Counted from the stretch's first letter, positions 8,266 through 15,941 are shown. The stretch is DNA of 27,998 nt from GCA-003244245 sp052390495 (GCA_052390495.1 JBQTGW010000138.1:1-27998); one strand, 5' to 3'. The notes: generated by a model from the letters alone, not told the origin. Translations and numbers: made by a program.

Positions 8266-8865
8266 ATGCGCGAGCAAGACGTGTTCGTGTTGGCCAACCG
8301 TGCCCTCAACAACGTCATACAACAGATCAAGGACGACCAGTGGACCATGACGATGCCGGCCGGCTTCGCCATGCGCCAGACGGATCACGTTCCCACCCTG
8401 CGTGAGATCGTCAACTACCACGCCTACGACGACGCCTGGGTGCCCGACATGCTGGCAGGCCGGACGATGGACGAGGTCGGCCGGGACAAGTTCGACGGGG
8501 ACCTGCTCGGAGCCGATCCCAAGGCCGCCTTCGCGGCGATCGTGGACACCGCGTGTGCGGCGGCATCCGAGCTGGATGATCCAGACCGAACCGTGCACTG
8601 CTCCTTCGGTGACTTCCCCGCGCGGGAGTACTTCTGGCAGATCAACGGCTTCCGCGGGCTGCGCGCCCACGATCTCGCGCTGGTAATCGGAGTCGAACCG
8701 CAGCTACCCGACGAGCTCGTACAAGGGATCTGGGACGAGATCAGCCCACACGTCGAGGAGTGGCGCGCGATCGGCGTGTTCCCTGCGGCCGTACCCGTGC
8801 CGGAGAGCGCCCCGCTACTGGATCGGCTGCTGGGCATCACCGGGAGGCCCCCAAGCTCCGCCTGA
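8266..8865 (+). CDS. TIGR03086/DinB-like metal-binding protein
   Basis: The 199-residue product looks like a four-helix DinB/mycothiol-dependent maleylpyruvate isomerase-like protein of the TIGR03086 type. Candidate metal ligands are the His of VNYHAYDDAW, a carboxylate in the middle, and the His of LRAHDLAL near residue 143. GAAGGAAGAG lies just before the ATG at 8266. Family members are thought to use mycothiol or related thiols, but specific substrates are unknown. The next gene, an anti-sigma factor, contains a domain of the same superfamily. The 113-bp gap after the P450 gene shows no other feature. Confidence 0.72.
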   Translation: MREQDVFVLANRALNNVIQQIKDDQWTMTMPAGFAMRQTDHVPTLREIVNYHAYDDAWVPDMLAGRTMDEVGRDKFDGDLLGADPKAAFAAIVDTACAAASELDDPDRTVHCSFGDFPAREYFWQINGFRGLRAHDLALVIGVEPQLPDELVQGIWDEISPHVEEWRAIGVFPAAVPVPESAPLLDRLLGITGRPPSSA

Positions 8866-8931
8866 TGAACCGCAACGACATAACTACTGCCCTGCGCCGA
8901 CGCTATGATCGAACTGGGCAGGAGGTGCGGT

Positions 8932-9936
8932 ATGAACGAAGGGCAGCTGGCAGCCTACGCACTGGACGCCTGCGATCACGCCGAGGCCGCCGCGGTGGCT
9001 GCGCACCTCGATGGTTGCCCGTCCTGCGCCGCCGAGGTGGCACAGCTGCGGTCGACGGCCGGTTGGCTCGGTACCGCCGCTACCCGCCACCCGCCGGCCG
9101 AGCTCCGCGACCGGGTGATGGCCGCGGCGCTGGCCCGCCGCCCGGCCCGGGTTAGCCAGCTCGGCGACCTGCTCGGCTCGTGGGCCGTGCAGGTCGCCGC
9201 GCTCGACGCGCTGCTCGTCGCCGCACCGCCCGAGCGGCCCGTCACGGGCCACGGCTCGGTACGCGCCGTGGTCGACCACCTCGCCACGAACGACGCAACG
9301 GTCGCTGCCGACCTCGGCTTGACGCTGCCTGTCCTCGCGCCCGCCGCGGATTTCCGGCGACGGTGGCGTGACGGTGCCAACGGAGTGCTGCGGGCGGTGG
9401 CGGCAGCCGGTCCCCAAGTGCTGGCCAGCTCGGTGCGGCTGGCGGCGGGGGGCGGCACCGGACCAAGGCGGCCAGCAGCCGAGGCCTTCGTGCAGCGCGC
9501 ATTCGAGACCTGGATTCACGCTGACGACGTGCGCGGCGCGCTGGGGCAACCACTGGAGACGCCACCCTCAGACCAGCTGGCGCGAACCGTGCAGCTCGGC
9601 TTGGGCTTGCTGCCCACCGCGCTGGACGCCGCAGGCCGGGGGCGCCCCGGGACGGCGGTGCGGTTGGTGCTCACCGGACCCGGGGGTGGGGAGCATGTGG
9701 TGCCACTGTCCGCAGGCACCGCCGCCCCGGGCGCCGCCATCCCAGGCACCGCCATCCCAGGCACCGCCATCCCAGGCACCGCCGCCCCGATCATCGTCTC
9801 CACCGTGACGGCGCCCGCGCTGGTGTTCTGCCGGGTAATGGCCAACCGGAGCGGAGCCGCCCCCCAATCGGTGACCGGCGACCAGGGCGCCGCAGCTGCG
9901 CTGTGGGAAGTGGCCGCGACCCTGGGGTGCGAATGA
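8932..9936 (+). CDS. Anti-sigma factor: zinc-finger domain fused to an MDMPI-like domain
   Basis: The 334-residue protein has an N-terminal ZAS-type zinc site (HLDGCPSC, with CDHAE just before it), which normally clamps an ECF sigma factor. From about residue 75 a maleylpyruvate-isomerase/DinB-like bundle follows, with candidate ligands in VVDHLATND and FETWIHADDVRGALG. There is no transmembrane helix, so it should be a cytoplasmic sensor. The start ATG 8932 has AGGAGGT 8 bases upstream; an in-frame ATG at 8905 lacks one. A 15-bp repeat inserts IPGTA units near residues 268-284. The gene precedes its sigma factor, the reverse of the common order, and ends in ATGA. Confidence 0.85.
   Translation: MNEGQLAAYALDACDHAEAAAVAAHLDGCPSCAAEVAQLRSTAGWLGTAATRHPPAELRDRVMAAALARRPARVSQLGDLLGSWAVQVAALDALLVAAPPERPVTGHGSVRAVVDHLATNDATVAADLGLTLPVLAPAADFRRRWRDGANGVLRAVAAAGPQVLASSVRLAAGGGTGPRRPAAEAFVQRAFETWIHADDVRGALGQPLETPPSDQLARTVQLGLGLLPTALDAAGRGRPGTAVRLVLTGPGGGEHVVPLSAGTAAPGAAIPGTAIPGTAIPGTAAPIIVSTVTAPALVFCRVMANRSGAAPQSVTGDQGAAAALWEVAATLGCE
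9736..9780. repeat. 15-bp tandem repeat in the anti-sigma gene
   Basis: Three exact copies of GCCATCCCAGGCACC (encoding AIPGT), flanked on both sides by degenerate copies containing GCCGCCCC. It expands a loop of the C-terminal domain without breaking the frame, and copy number may vary among strains. Confidence 0.93.
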
Positions 9937-9956
9937 CGATCTTGGGGTGCGAATGA
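9933..9956 (+). CDS. Seven-codon mini-ORF 1 (MTILGCE)
   Basis: ATG 9933 overlaps the TGA of the anti-sigma gene (ATGA). The ORF reads MTILGCE and ends in ATGA, which is also the next start. It has a G-rich run 4 bases upstream. Its translation is inferred from geometry only; the peptide itself may be irrelevant, with re-initiation being the function. Confidence 0.35.
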   Translation: MTILGCE

Positions 9957-9976
9957 CGACCCTGGGGTGCGAATGA
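9953..9976 (+). CDS. Seven-codon mini-ORF 2 (MTTLGCE)
   Basis: ATG 9953 overlaps the stop of mini-ORF 1 and its own stop overlaps ATG 9973, the likely sigma-factor start. The peptide MTTLGCE nearly repeats mini-ORF 1 and the anti-sigma C-terminus (ATLGCE). Expression is inferred from the chained ATGA overlaps. Confidence 0.35.
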   Translation: MTTLGCE

Positions 9977-10551
9977 CCATGACCGACCGGACGCTGCGGG
10001 AGCAGTTGGTCGCAGGCGCCCAGGACGCGCTGGCGCATGCCTATGACTCGCACTCAGGGATGGTGTACGGGCTGGCACTGCGGATCACCAGGGATCCGTG
10101 CACGGCGGAGGACATTGTGCAGGAGGTGTTCGTCAGGCTGTGGGAGCACCCGGAGGCATATGACCCGGACCGGGGACCGTTGGCACCCTGGCTGGGCACG
10201 ATCACCCGGCGGCGAGCCATCGACCGCCTCCGGCGGGAGGCGGTGCGCCACCGGTCGTTGGTGGCGGTCGCTGCCGAGCGCGGGCAGCTGGAGCACCCGG
10301 ATGTGGCGGAGGAAGCGGCCACGGCCGACGTGGCCCGCCTGGTGCGGACAGCGGTCCGGGAACTGCCCGAGCCGCACCGGCTGGCGGTGACGCTCGCCTA
10401 CTACGACGGGCTCACCTACCGGCAGGTGGCCGAGACGCTCGGCATCCCCGAGGGCACCGCGAAGTCACGCTTGCGGGCAGCACTGCGCGGGATGGCGACG
10501 CGGCTGGCGGAGCTGTCGATCACCAGCGAACGGGATGCCAGCTACTCGTAG
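9973..10551 (+). CDS. ECF-family RNA polymerase sigma factor
   Basis: The 192-residue protein contains sigma-70 region 2 (HSGMVYGLALRITRD, then AEDIVQEVFVRLWEHP and WLGTITRRRAIDRLRRE) and region 4 (LPEPHRLAVTLAYYDGLTYR, then VAETLGIPEGTAKSRLRAAL). Both core-binding and DNA-recognition parts are complete. It would direct RNA polymerase to stress promoters when released by the upstream anti-sigma factor. The wording is close to the SigK/SigL type of ECF factors. I chose ATG 9973, which overlaps mini-ORF 2 and has GGGG upstream; ATG 9979 is also possible. Its last codons overlap the end of the convergent imuB by 10 bp. Confidence 0.93.
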   Translation: MTMTDRTLREQLVAGAQDALAHAYDSHSGMVYGLALRITRDPCTAEDIVQEVFVRLWEHPEAYDPDRGPLAPWLGTITRRRAIDRLRREAVRHRSLVAVAAERGQLEHPDVAEEAATADVARLVRTAVRELPEPHRLAVTLAYYDGLTYRQVAETLGIPEGTAKSRLRAALRGMATRLAELSITSERDASYS

Positions 10552-12068
10552 ATTCCCTCCACCTGCCAGCGGCCCCGTTCGCAGACCAGCAGTACCGCAA
10601 GCGGCTCGCTGGCGCGCCCCGGGCCGGGTTCGGCGTCGAGTACCGCTTGCAACCGCGCGCAGCGCTGCCCCCCACCGGGCTCCCACCAGCGCTGTTCGAC
10701 CGGCCACGGCCCCGCCCAGGTCAGCACCCTGCGCGGGGGATGCCCGTCCACCGCGACCCGGTACGGAACACCGGTGAGCACCCCGCGCGCACTCACCCCG
10801 ACGATGCGGCCGACGTCGTCGAGCACCTCGGCGGGTAGCGGGCGGGGTGGCACCCGAGACGGGGACGGCGCGGGCAACCGCCCCGGCCAGGGCGGGCCAG
10901 CGAGCGAGTCTTCGGTGTCGCCGCTCGACCCCGCAAGCGGGTCTTCGGCGCCGCGTACCGGAGCCGGAGCCTCACCCCAGGGCACCAGTCGTACCTGTTC
11001 AGCCGGGCCGCGCCCGCCGCCGAGCACCCCGGTGAGCACCGCGTCGGGCCCGAGCATCCCCTGCACCCGAACCAGCGCACGGCCGGCCCGCTCGTCGTCC
11101 TCCCCCGGCTCCCCCCACAGCCCGCGTTGCAGCGTCTGCCCACCGATCACCTCTTCGGGGGTCAGCCGCAACAGCGTGATGCCCGCCCCGAGACCTGCTT
11201 GCCGAGCCGAGTCATCCGCGCTGGTCAGTCTTGACCCGCGGGAAGTCAGCCAGCCGTCGAGCTGCCAGCGCACCCGGTCGGCGATGCCGGACGCGGTCAG
11301 CGGCTCGGCGCAGCGCCACACCCGGTGCAGCTCCTCGCCCGTCTCGGTGCGGGCGCTGACCCGGAGCCGGATGCAGGCCAGGCCCCGGGAAGCCAGCGCA
11401 GCATGCAACTGCTCGGCGGGTTCCTGGGAGGCGAAGGCTGCTGCGTCGACCCGGTCCACCGGCGGGTCCAGCCGACGGGTAACGGCGAGCTCGACCGGCG
11501 GTCGGCGGCGGGCCAACGGGCGCTCGTCAAGCCCCTGGGCAAGCCGGTGCGCGCGGATCCCTCCGGGCCCGAATCGGGCGGCAACATCGCCGGAGTCCAG
11601 CGCGGCGAACGCGCCGAGGGTGCGCAGCCCCAGCCGATGCAGCAGATCCACCAGCGCCGAGCGATCCACCGCAGTCCGAGCAGCTGCAGTCCGACCAGCC
11701 GCAGTCCGATCGACCCTGGTGGCGGACTGGTGTAGCTCACCGATGCCCAGCGGGGCGAGGAAGCCGGCCGACTCGCCCGGCGGCACCAGCAGACCTCGGT
11801 GTGCGGCCAGGGTCGCGGCGAACAACCCGTCGGCGATGCCGATCTGGCACTGGAACCCGGCCTGGGCGGCAACCATGTCGACGATCCGCTCGGCCACCTC
11901 GGGTTCGCTGCCGAAGTACCGGGTGGGGCCGCGCGCGGGCACCGCGACCAGCCCGGGACGCACCACCTCCACCCCGGGCGCCAAGGCCTCGACCGCAGTC
12001 ACCACCGGCTCGAACACTCGGGCGTCGTGATCGGGACACCAGACCACCACCACCCGGACAGGGGCCAT
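10542..12068 (-). CDS. imuB: Y-family polymerase-like mutasome protein ImuB
   Basis: A 508-residue Y-family homologue. The N-terminus RVVVVWCPDHDARVFEPVV, the CQIGIADGLFAATLAAH strand-helix, the helix-hairpin-helix LGLRTLGAFAALDSGDVAARFG and the little-finger part match ImuB. The catalytic carboxylates of active Y-polymerases are not visible where expected (the region reads VPARGPTRYFG). That fits ImuB as a non-catalytic hub that links the beta clamp to DnaE2 and ImuA'. It starts at ATG 12068, sharing one base with the imuA' stop (TGATG), so the two are translationally coupled under one SOS promoter. dnaE2 is not in the window. Confidence 0.9.
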   Translation of the reverse strand: MAPVRVVVVWCPDHDARVFEPVVTAVEALAPGVEVVRPGLVAVPARGPTRYFGSEPEVAERIVDMVAAQAGFQCQIGIADGLFAATLAAHRGLLVPPGESAGFLAPLGIGELHQSATRVDRTAAGRTAAARTAVDRSALVDLLHRLGLRTLGAFAALDSGDVAARFGPGGIRAHRLAQGLDERPLARRRPPVELAVTRRLDPPVDRVDAAAFASQEPAEQLHAALASRGLACIRLRVSARTETGEELHRVWRCAEPLTASGIADRVRWQLDGWLTSRGSRLTSADDSARQAGLGAGITLLRLTPEEVIGGQTLQRGLWGEPGEDDERAGRALVRVQGMLGPDAVLTGVLGGGRGPAEQVRLVPWGEAPAPVRGAEDPLAGSSGDTEDSLAGPPWPGRLPAPSPSRVPPRPLPAEVLDDVGRIVGVSARGVLTGVPYRVAVDGHPPRRVLTWAGPWPVEQRWWEPGGGQRCARLQAVLDAEPGPGRASEPLAVLLVCERGRWQVEGIYE

Positions 12069-12736
12069 CAGCCCACCGCACCGCTAGGACCGGGCAGCAG
12101 CAAGCGCGCGGTGCGAGGCCGGGCCGCCGCACCGCGGCCCACCGCGCGCACCACAACCTCGCGGCTGCGCAGCCGCCCGTGCCCGGCCTCGGTGCCGTGC
12201 CAGGCCTCGGCACGGCAGTCCAGTTCGATGTCCGCGCCCGGCCAGCGACCGATCGGGAGCAACACCGCGCCACACTGCCGCGCCCTGGCGACCAGGGATC
12301 GCCAGGCCCCGGAGGGCACCCGGTCCGCACCCGCGAGCGCCACCAACGCCATCCCGTCGAGCAAGGCCGCGACCACCCGCGCCGGATCCGGCCCCGGCCG
12401 GGGAACCAGCGCCAGCCGCCGCACCGCCACCCCCGCCTCGGCCGCGGCCAGCACCCCGAGGTCGTCGACGCCGACCACCGCGGCCCAAGCCCCCTGGGCG
12501 GTGGCCGCGGTCAGCAGCGCCAGCAGCAACGCCGTCGAGCCGCGCACCGCAACCACCGAACCCCGGCGCAACCCACCGCCGGGCAGCAGCGGCGCGAGTG
12601 ATTCGGCCACCGGGAACGGCAGCCGGCCACCCGGGACGTCGAGCCGCTCCGTCAGTTTCGACGCAGGCAGTACCGACGTCGACGTCAACCGCGCGACCGA
12701 TCCCCCTAGCAACGACGCGACGCTGGCACCCGCCAT
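12068..12736 (-). CDS. imuA': ImuA'-like mutasome protein
   Basis: The 222-residue protein resembles the RecA-fold-like ImuA' of actinobacteria: LAPLLPGGGLRRGSVVAVRG, then a strand-helix ALLLALLTAATAQGAWAAVV, VGVDDLGVLAAAEAGV and the LVALAGADRVPSGAWRSL stretch. It probably partners ImuB and DnaE2 in damage-induced mutagenesis. I chose ATG 12736 because GGAGGAGG is 7 bases upstream; upstream ATGs at 12754 and 12841 give non-conserved extensions and would place the SOS box inside the coding region. The first 15 residues are variable. It is co-transcribed with imuB. Confidence 0.88.
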   Translation of the reverse strand: MAGASVASLLGGSVARLTSTSVLPASKLTERLDVPGGRLPFPVAESLAPLLPGGGLRRGSVVAVRGSTALLLALLTAATAQGAWAAVVGVDDLGVLAAAEAGVAVRRLALVPRPGPDPARVVAALLDGMALVALAGADRVPSGAWRSLVARARQCGAVLLPIGRWPGADIELDCRAEAWHGTEAGHGRLRSREVVVRAVGRGAAARPRTARLLLPGPSGAVG

Positions 12737-12787
12737 CCCGCAACCTCCTCCCATGACGCAGGGCGCACACCGCCACCAACCTGAAAA

Positions 12788-12803
12788 TCGAACACCAGTT
12801 CGA
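12788..12803. promoter_or_regulatory. SOS box (LexA operator)
   Basis: TCGAACACCAGTTCGA is a perfect match to the Gram-positive/actinobacterial LexA consensus TCGAAC-N4-GTTCGA. It directly abuts the -10 of the imuA'-imuB promoter and lies 52 bp upstream of the imuA' start codon. Confidence 0.92.
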
Positions 12804-12831
12804 TTAAACCCAATCAACCGAACGTCGTCAA
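12803..12831 (-). promoter_or_regulatory. Promoter of the imuA'-imuB operon
   Basis: Read on the minus strand: TTGACG (12831-12826), a 17-bp spacer, then TTTAAT (12808-12803). This is a near-ideal housekeeping-sigma promoter, about 70 bp ahead of the imuA' start. The final T of the -10 is the first base of the LexA site, so bound LexA would block RNA polymerase. Confidence 0.8.
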
Positions 12832-12848
12832 CCCAGCACAACGAGCCA

Positions 12849-12908
12849 CATTCAGCGGGCTCAGCGGGGTCAGGAGGATGCCGATAACCCCGCTGAGCCC
12901 GCTGAATG
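12849..12908. terminator. 21-bp perfect inverted repeat, likely terminator
   Basis: Arms at 12849-12869 and 12888-12908 are perfect reverse complements, separated by 18 bases. RNA from either strand would form a very stable GC-rich stem. It sits between the 3' end of the YccF gene and the promoter of imuA', so it would insulate the SOS operon from read-through. There is no T-tract, so classical intrinsic termination is uncertain; it could also be a dispersed repeat. Confidence 0.6.
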
Positions 12909-12976
12909 CGGGGTGGGAGGGGAGTCAGGCCAGAGCTGGGCGGGGTTGATGGTGGGGGAGGTCGTGTGGTGGGTGG

Positions 12977-13462
12977 TTACTGGGGTACCCATCGGCGGTG
13001 GCGCTTGGTTGAACCGGTACGGGCGGGTGCTTCAGGGGGGTCGCGATGGGAGAGGGACGCGACTACTGGGGTGGCTGGTTCTAGGTCACGCAGGGGGACG
13101 ACTCTTCTGCCCAGGGGCACGATCGCCAGCGGGATCATCTTGAACGAGGCGACCCCGAACGGGATACCGATGATCGTGAGGCACAGCAGGAGACCGAACA
13201 CCAGATGGGCCAGCGCCAGCCACCACCCGGCAAAGATCAGCCACAGCACGTTCGCCAGGAACACCAGGACCGGTGTGCTGGTCGGACGGTCGACCACGAC
13301 CCGGCCAAAGGGCCAGATCACGTAGCCGGCCAGCCGGAAGGAGGCGATCCCGAACGGAATGGTGACGATGAGCAGGAAGCTGACAATGCCTGCCACCGCG
13401 TAACCGATAGCCAGCGCCAGCCCCGCGAACAAGAACCACAGGACATTCCCCACGGTCCGCAT
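12977..13462 (-). CDS. YccF-domain membrane protein
   Basis: The 161-residue protein has two similar YccF repeats, each with a hydrophobic helix and a loop of type IPFGIASF or IPFGVASF. The two halves read RTVGNVLWFLFAGLALAIGY and PVLVFLANVLWLIFAGWWLA, giving about four membrane helices. Function is unknown; it is a widespread inner-membrane family. The start ATG 13462 has AGGAGG 7 bases upstream. The last 40 residues (from about LEPATPVV on) are polar and not part of the family. It follows purNH on the same strand after 48 bp and may be co-transcribed. Confidence 0.88.
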   Translation of the reverse strand: MRTVGNVLWFLFAGLALAIGYAVAGIVSFLLIVTIPFGIASFRLAGYVIWPFGRVVVDRPTSTPVLVFLANVLWLIFAGWWLALAHLVFGLLLCLTIIGIPFGVASFKMIPLAIVPLGRRVVPLRDLEPATPVVASLSHRDPPEAPARTGSTKRHRRWVPQ

Positions 13463-13510
13463 CAGCTCACCTCCTGGTCGCCTGCCTCCATCCTGCACTC
13501 AAGTGGGGAT

Positions 13511-15721
13511 TCAGTGCGCGAAGTGCCGGGTCCCGGTGAGGTAGAGGGGCACTCCAGCGGCCTGGGCGGCGGCGACCACCTCGGCGTCGCGGACTGAGCC
13601 GCCGGGCTGCACGACAGCGCGGACCCCCGCCTCGAGCAGCACCTCCAGCCCGTCCGGGAACGGGAAGAATGCATCGGATGCGGCTACCGCACCCGCCGCC
13701 CGCTCGCCCGCGCGGCTGACCGCGAGCCGAGCCGCGTCCACCCGGTTCACCTGCCCCATCCCGACGCCGACGGTAGCTCCACCCGCAGCGAGCAGGATCG
13801 CGTTGGACCGCACGGCGCGGCAAGCTCGCCAGGCGAAGGCCAGGTCGGCCAGCGTCGCGGAGTCCACCGGTGCGCCGGTGACCAGCGTCCAGGACGCCGG
13901 ATCGTCACCAGGGACGTCGAGCACATCCCGGGATTGCAGCAGCAATCCGCCCGACAGCGCCCGAAACTCGACGCCGCCACGCGAAGGCGGGTCGGCCACC
14001 AGCAACCGCACGTTCTTCTTGCGGGCCAGCACGTCCAGCGCGCCCTCGGCGTAGGACGGCGCAACCAGTACCTCGGTGAACACCTCGCCAACCTGCTCGG
14101 CCAGCGCCACCGTGACCTCGCGGTTCACCGCGATCACACCCCCGTACGCGCTCACCGGGTCGCACGCGTGCGCCTTGCGGTGCGCGTCGGCCACGTCGTC
14201 GGCGTAGGACACCGCGATACCGCACGGGTTGGCGTGCTTGATGATCGCGACGCAGGCGCCGTCGTGGTCGTGCGCGGCGCGCCAGGCGGCGTCGGCATCG
14301 ACGTAGTTGTTGTACGACATCTCCTTGCCATGCAACTGCCGCGCGCCTGCCAGGCCCTCAGGAGCGCGGTGACCAGCGCGGTAAAGCGCGGCCCGCTGGT
14401 GCGGGTTCTCCCCGTAGCGCAGCGTCGCGGCGTGCCGCCAGGAGGCACCCATCCAGTCCGGGAAGCTAGCTTCGGGTGGGGCCAGCGCCGAACCCAGCCA
14501 GGACGCCACAGCGATGTCGTAGTCCGCGGTATGCCGGAACGCGGCGATGGCCAGGGCTTGGCGCTCCGCGGCGCTGAACCCGCCTGCCCGGACGGCGTCC
14601 AGCACGTCGGGGTACCCCTCAGAGTCCACCACCACGGCCACCGAACCGTGGTTCTTCGCCGCCGCCCGGATCATCGCCGGGCCGCCGACGTCGATCTGCT
14701 CAACGCACTCATCGACACCGGCCCCGGAGGCGACGGTCGCCTCGAACGGATAGAGGTTGACCACCAACAACTCGAACGGCGCAATGTCCAGGGCGGACAG
14801 CGCAGCCAGCTGCGCGGGCTTGCGGGTATCGGCGAGCAGCCCGGCGTGCACCCGGGGATGCAGGGTCTTGACCCGCCCTCCCAAGCACTCCGGGAAACCG
14901 GTGAGCTCCTCGATCCGGGTCACCGGCACTCCGGCGGCAGCAACTGCGGCGGCCGTCGAGCCGGTGGAAACGATCGCCACCCCCGCGCCGTGCAGTCCGG
15001 TGGCCAGCGCAAGCAGGCCGCTCTTGTCCGAGACGCTCACCAGCGCCCTGCGCACCGGCCTGCGATCTTGAGCGCTCACGCCAATCGTGACCTTTCGTCC
15101 GGCGATGGTGCATCCGTGGCGGGTCAGCTCGGCGACAACCTCGACCAGCAGCCGCCGCTCCACCACCTTGATCCTCTCGTGCAGCCGTTCCTCGGTGTCG
15201 TCGGGTCGCACCTCGACGGCGCGTTGGGCCAGGATCGGGCCGGTGTCCACCCCGGAGTCCACCAGGTGCACGGTCGCGCCGCTGCACCGCACGCCGTGCG
15301 CCAGCGCGTCGGCCACCGGGCGGCGGCCGGGGAACGCGGGCAGCAGGGCGGGATGGGTGTTCACGATGCGACCGCCGAAGCGCTCCAGGAACGCCGAGCC
15401 GAGGATCTTCATGAACCCCGCCGACACCACCAGGTCCGGCTGGTGCACGGCGACCGCCTCGGTGAGCGCGACGTCCCACCCGGCGCGGTCGGGGTGGTGT
15501 TGAAGAGCGACGACGAAGCTGGGCAGGCCGCCACGTTCAGCGCGCCGCAACCCCTCGATGCCGTCCCGGTCCGCGCCGACCGCGACCACCCGGGCGGGAT
15601 AGTCCGGACCAGCGGCGTCCAGCAACGCCTGCAGCAACGTCCCGGAACCAGACACCAGCACCACAACCCGGGCCGGCACCGGTAGGCGGAGCTGCTCGGA
15701 TCCTGGAGTAGAGTTACCCAT
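13511..15721 (-). CDS. purNH: PurN-PurH fusion: GAR transformylase plus AICAR transformylase/IMP cyclohydrolase
   Basis: One uninterrupted 736-residue frame. Residues 1-214 are PurN: SGSGTLLQALLDA, AGFMKILG, the catalytic Asn/His in IVNTHPALLPAFPG and the Asp in VDSGVDTGPI. Residues 215-736 are PurH: the cyclohydrolase domain (RALVSVSDKSGLLALATG, then GGRVKTLHPRVHAGLL) and the AICAR transformylase domain with the catalytic Lys-His of IKHANPCGIA and the C-terminal GTRHFAH. Each half has its normal full length, with no stop between them. Both use 10-formyl-THF in purine synthesis. A GTG at 15079, where free PurH would start, is part of GTGA. The family's usual state is two genes; a late indel in purN could mimic a fusion. 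Confidence 0.88.
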   Translation of the reverse strand: MGNSTPGSEQLRLPVPARVVVLVSGSGTLLQALLDAAGPDYPARVVAVGADRDGIEGLRRAERGGLPSFVVALQHHPDRAGWDVALTEAVAVHQPDLVVSAGFMKILGSAFLERFGGRIVNTHPALLPAFPGRRPVADALAHGVRCSGATVHLVDSGVDTGPILAQRAVEVRPDDTEERLHERIKVVERRLLVEVVAELTRHGCTIAGRKVTIGVSAQDRRPVRRALVSVSDKSGLLALATGLHGAGVAIVSTGSTAAAVAAAGVPVTRIEELTGFPECLGGRVKTLHPRVHAGLLADTRKPAQLAALSALDIAPFELLVVNLYPFEATVASGAGVDECVEQIDVGGPAMIRAAAKNHGSVAVVVDSEGYPDVLDAVRAGGFSAAERQALAIAAFRHTADYDIAVASWLGSALAPPEASFPDWMGASWRHAATLRYGENPHQRAALYRAGHRAPEGLAGARQLHGKEMSYNNYVDADAAWRAAHDHDGACVAIIKHANPCGIAVSYADDVADAHRKAHACDPVSAYGGVIAVNREVTVALAEQVGEVFTEVLVAPSYAEGALDVLARKKNVRLLVADPPSRGGVEFRALSGGLLLQSRDVLDVPGDDPASWTLVTGAPVDSATLADLAFAWRACRAVRSNAILLAAGGATVGVGMGQVNRVDAARLAVSRAGERAAGAVAASDAFFPFPDGLEVLLEAGVRAVVQPGGSVRDAEVVAAAQAAGVPLYLTGTRHFAH

Positions 15722-15941
15722 ACCAACCCGGTTCTCTCGCCCAGCGAGGGGCCGGGTCTTTTCGTAGTCGCCGGGCACAACCGGCCAGCGGAGCCGTCAG
15801 TCCACCCGACCGGCGCAGCGCGCGGGCAAGCGCATCGAACTCGTACGCACGGCGAGTTTCGTCATATTCCGCACGGAACTCGTCACTGTCGCTATCACCG
15901 CGGGTGGCGTAGATCTCCTCAAGTGTCCGTCGTCTACTCAT
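15714..15941 (-). pseudogene. Truncated XRE-type antitoxin
   Basis: The frame begins MSRRRTLEEIYATRGDSDSD and continues EFRAEYDETRRAYEFDALA, RALRRSGGLTAPLAGC. This is the N-terminal arm of HigA/XRE antitoxins that in intact genes runs into a helix-turn-helix right after GGLT. Here the HTH is gone and the remainder is unlike the family, ending over the start of purNH. GAGGGAG lies 8 bases before the ATG, so it could still be expressed. No toxin is next to it. It diverges from the AbrB-type fragment at 16012 across 70 bp. Confidence 0.55.

Larger units (their letters stand above)
9917..9976 (+). repeat. Three 20-bp tandem repeats joining anti-sigma stop to sigma start
   Basis: Copies lie at 9917-9936, 9937-9956 and 9957-9976; the first and third are identical and the middle differs at two positions. 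Each copy holds a GGGGTGCGA ribosome-site-like run followed by ATGA, so each contains a start codon overlapping a stop. Because the unit is 20 bp, the three ATGs fall in three different frames. The result is a chain: anti-sigma stop, a 7-codon ORF, a second 7-codon ORF, then sigma. Confidence 0.92.

Noticed and set aside
8905..8931. Upstream ATG for the anti-sigma factor
   Set aside because: The nine-residue extension would contain the AGGAGGT that clearly serves ATG 8932.
10774..12030. 418-codon open frame on the plus strand
   Set aside because: Antisense to imuB; Ser/Arg/Pro-rich without domains.
13934..15685. 583-codon open frame on the plus strand
   Set aside because: Complete antisense shadow of the PurN-PurH coding sequence.
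15722..15780. ZTP or THF riboswitch ahead of purNH
   Set aside because: There is a hairpin (ACCCGG...CCGGGT with an inner CTCGC/GCGAG stem) next to the start codon, but the conserved pseudoknot motifs of either class are not present.
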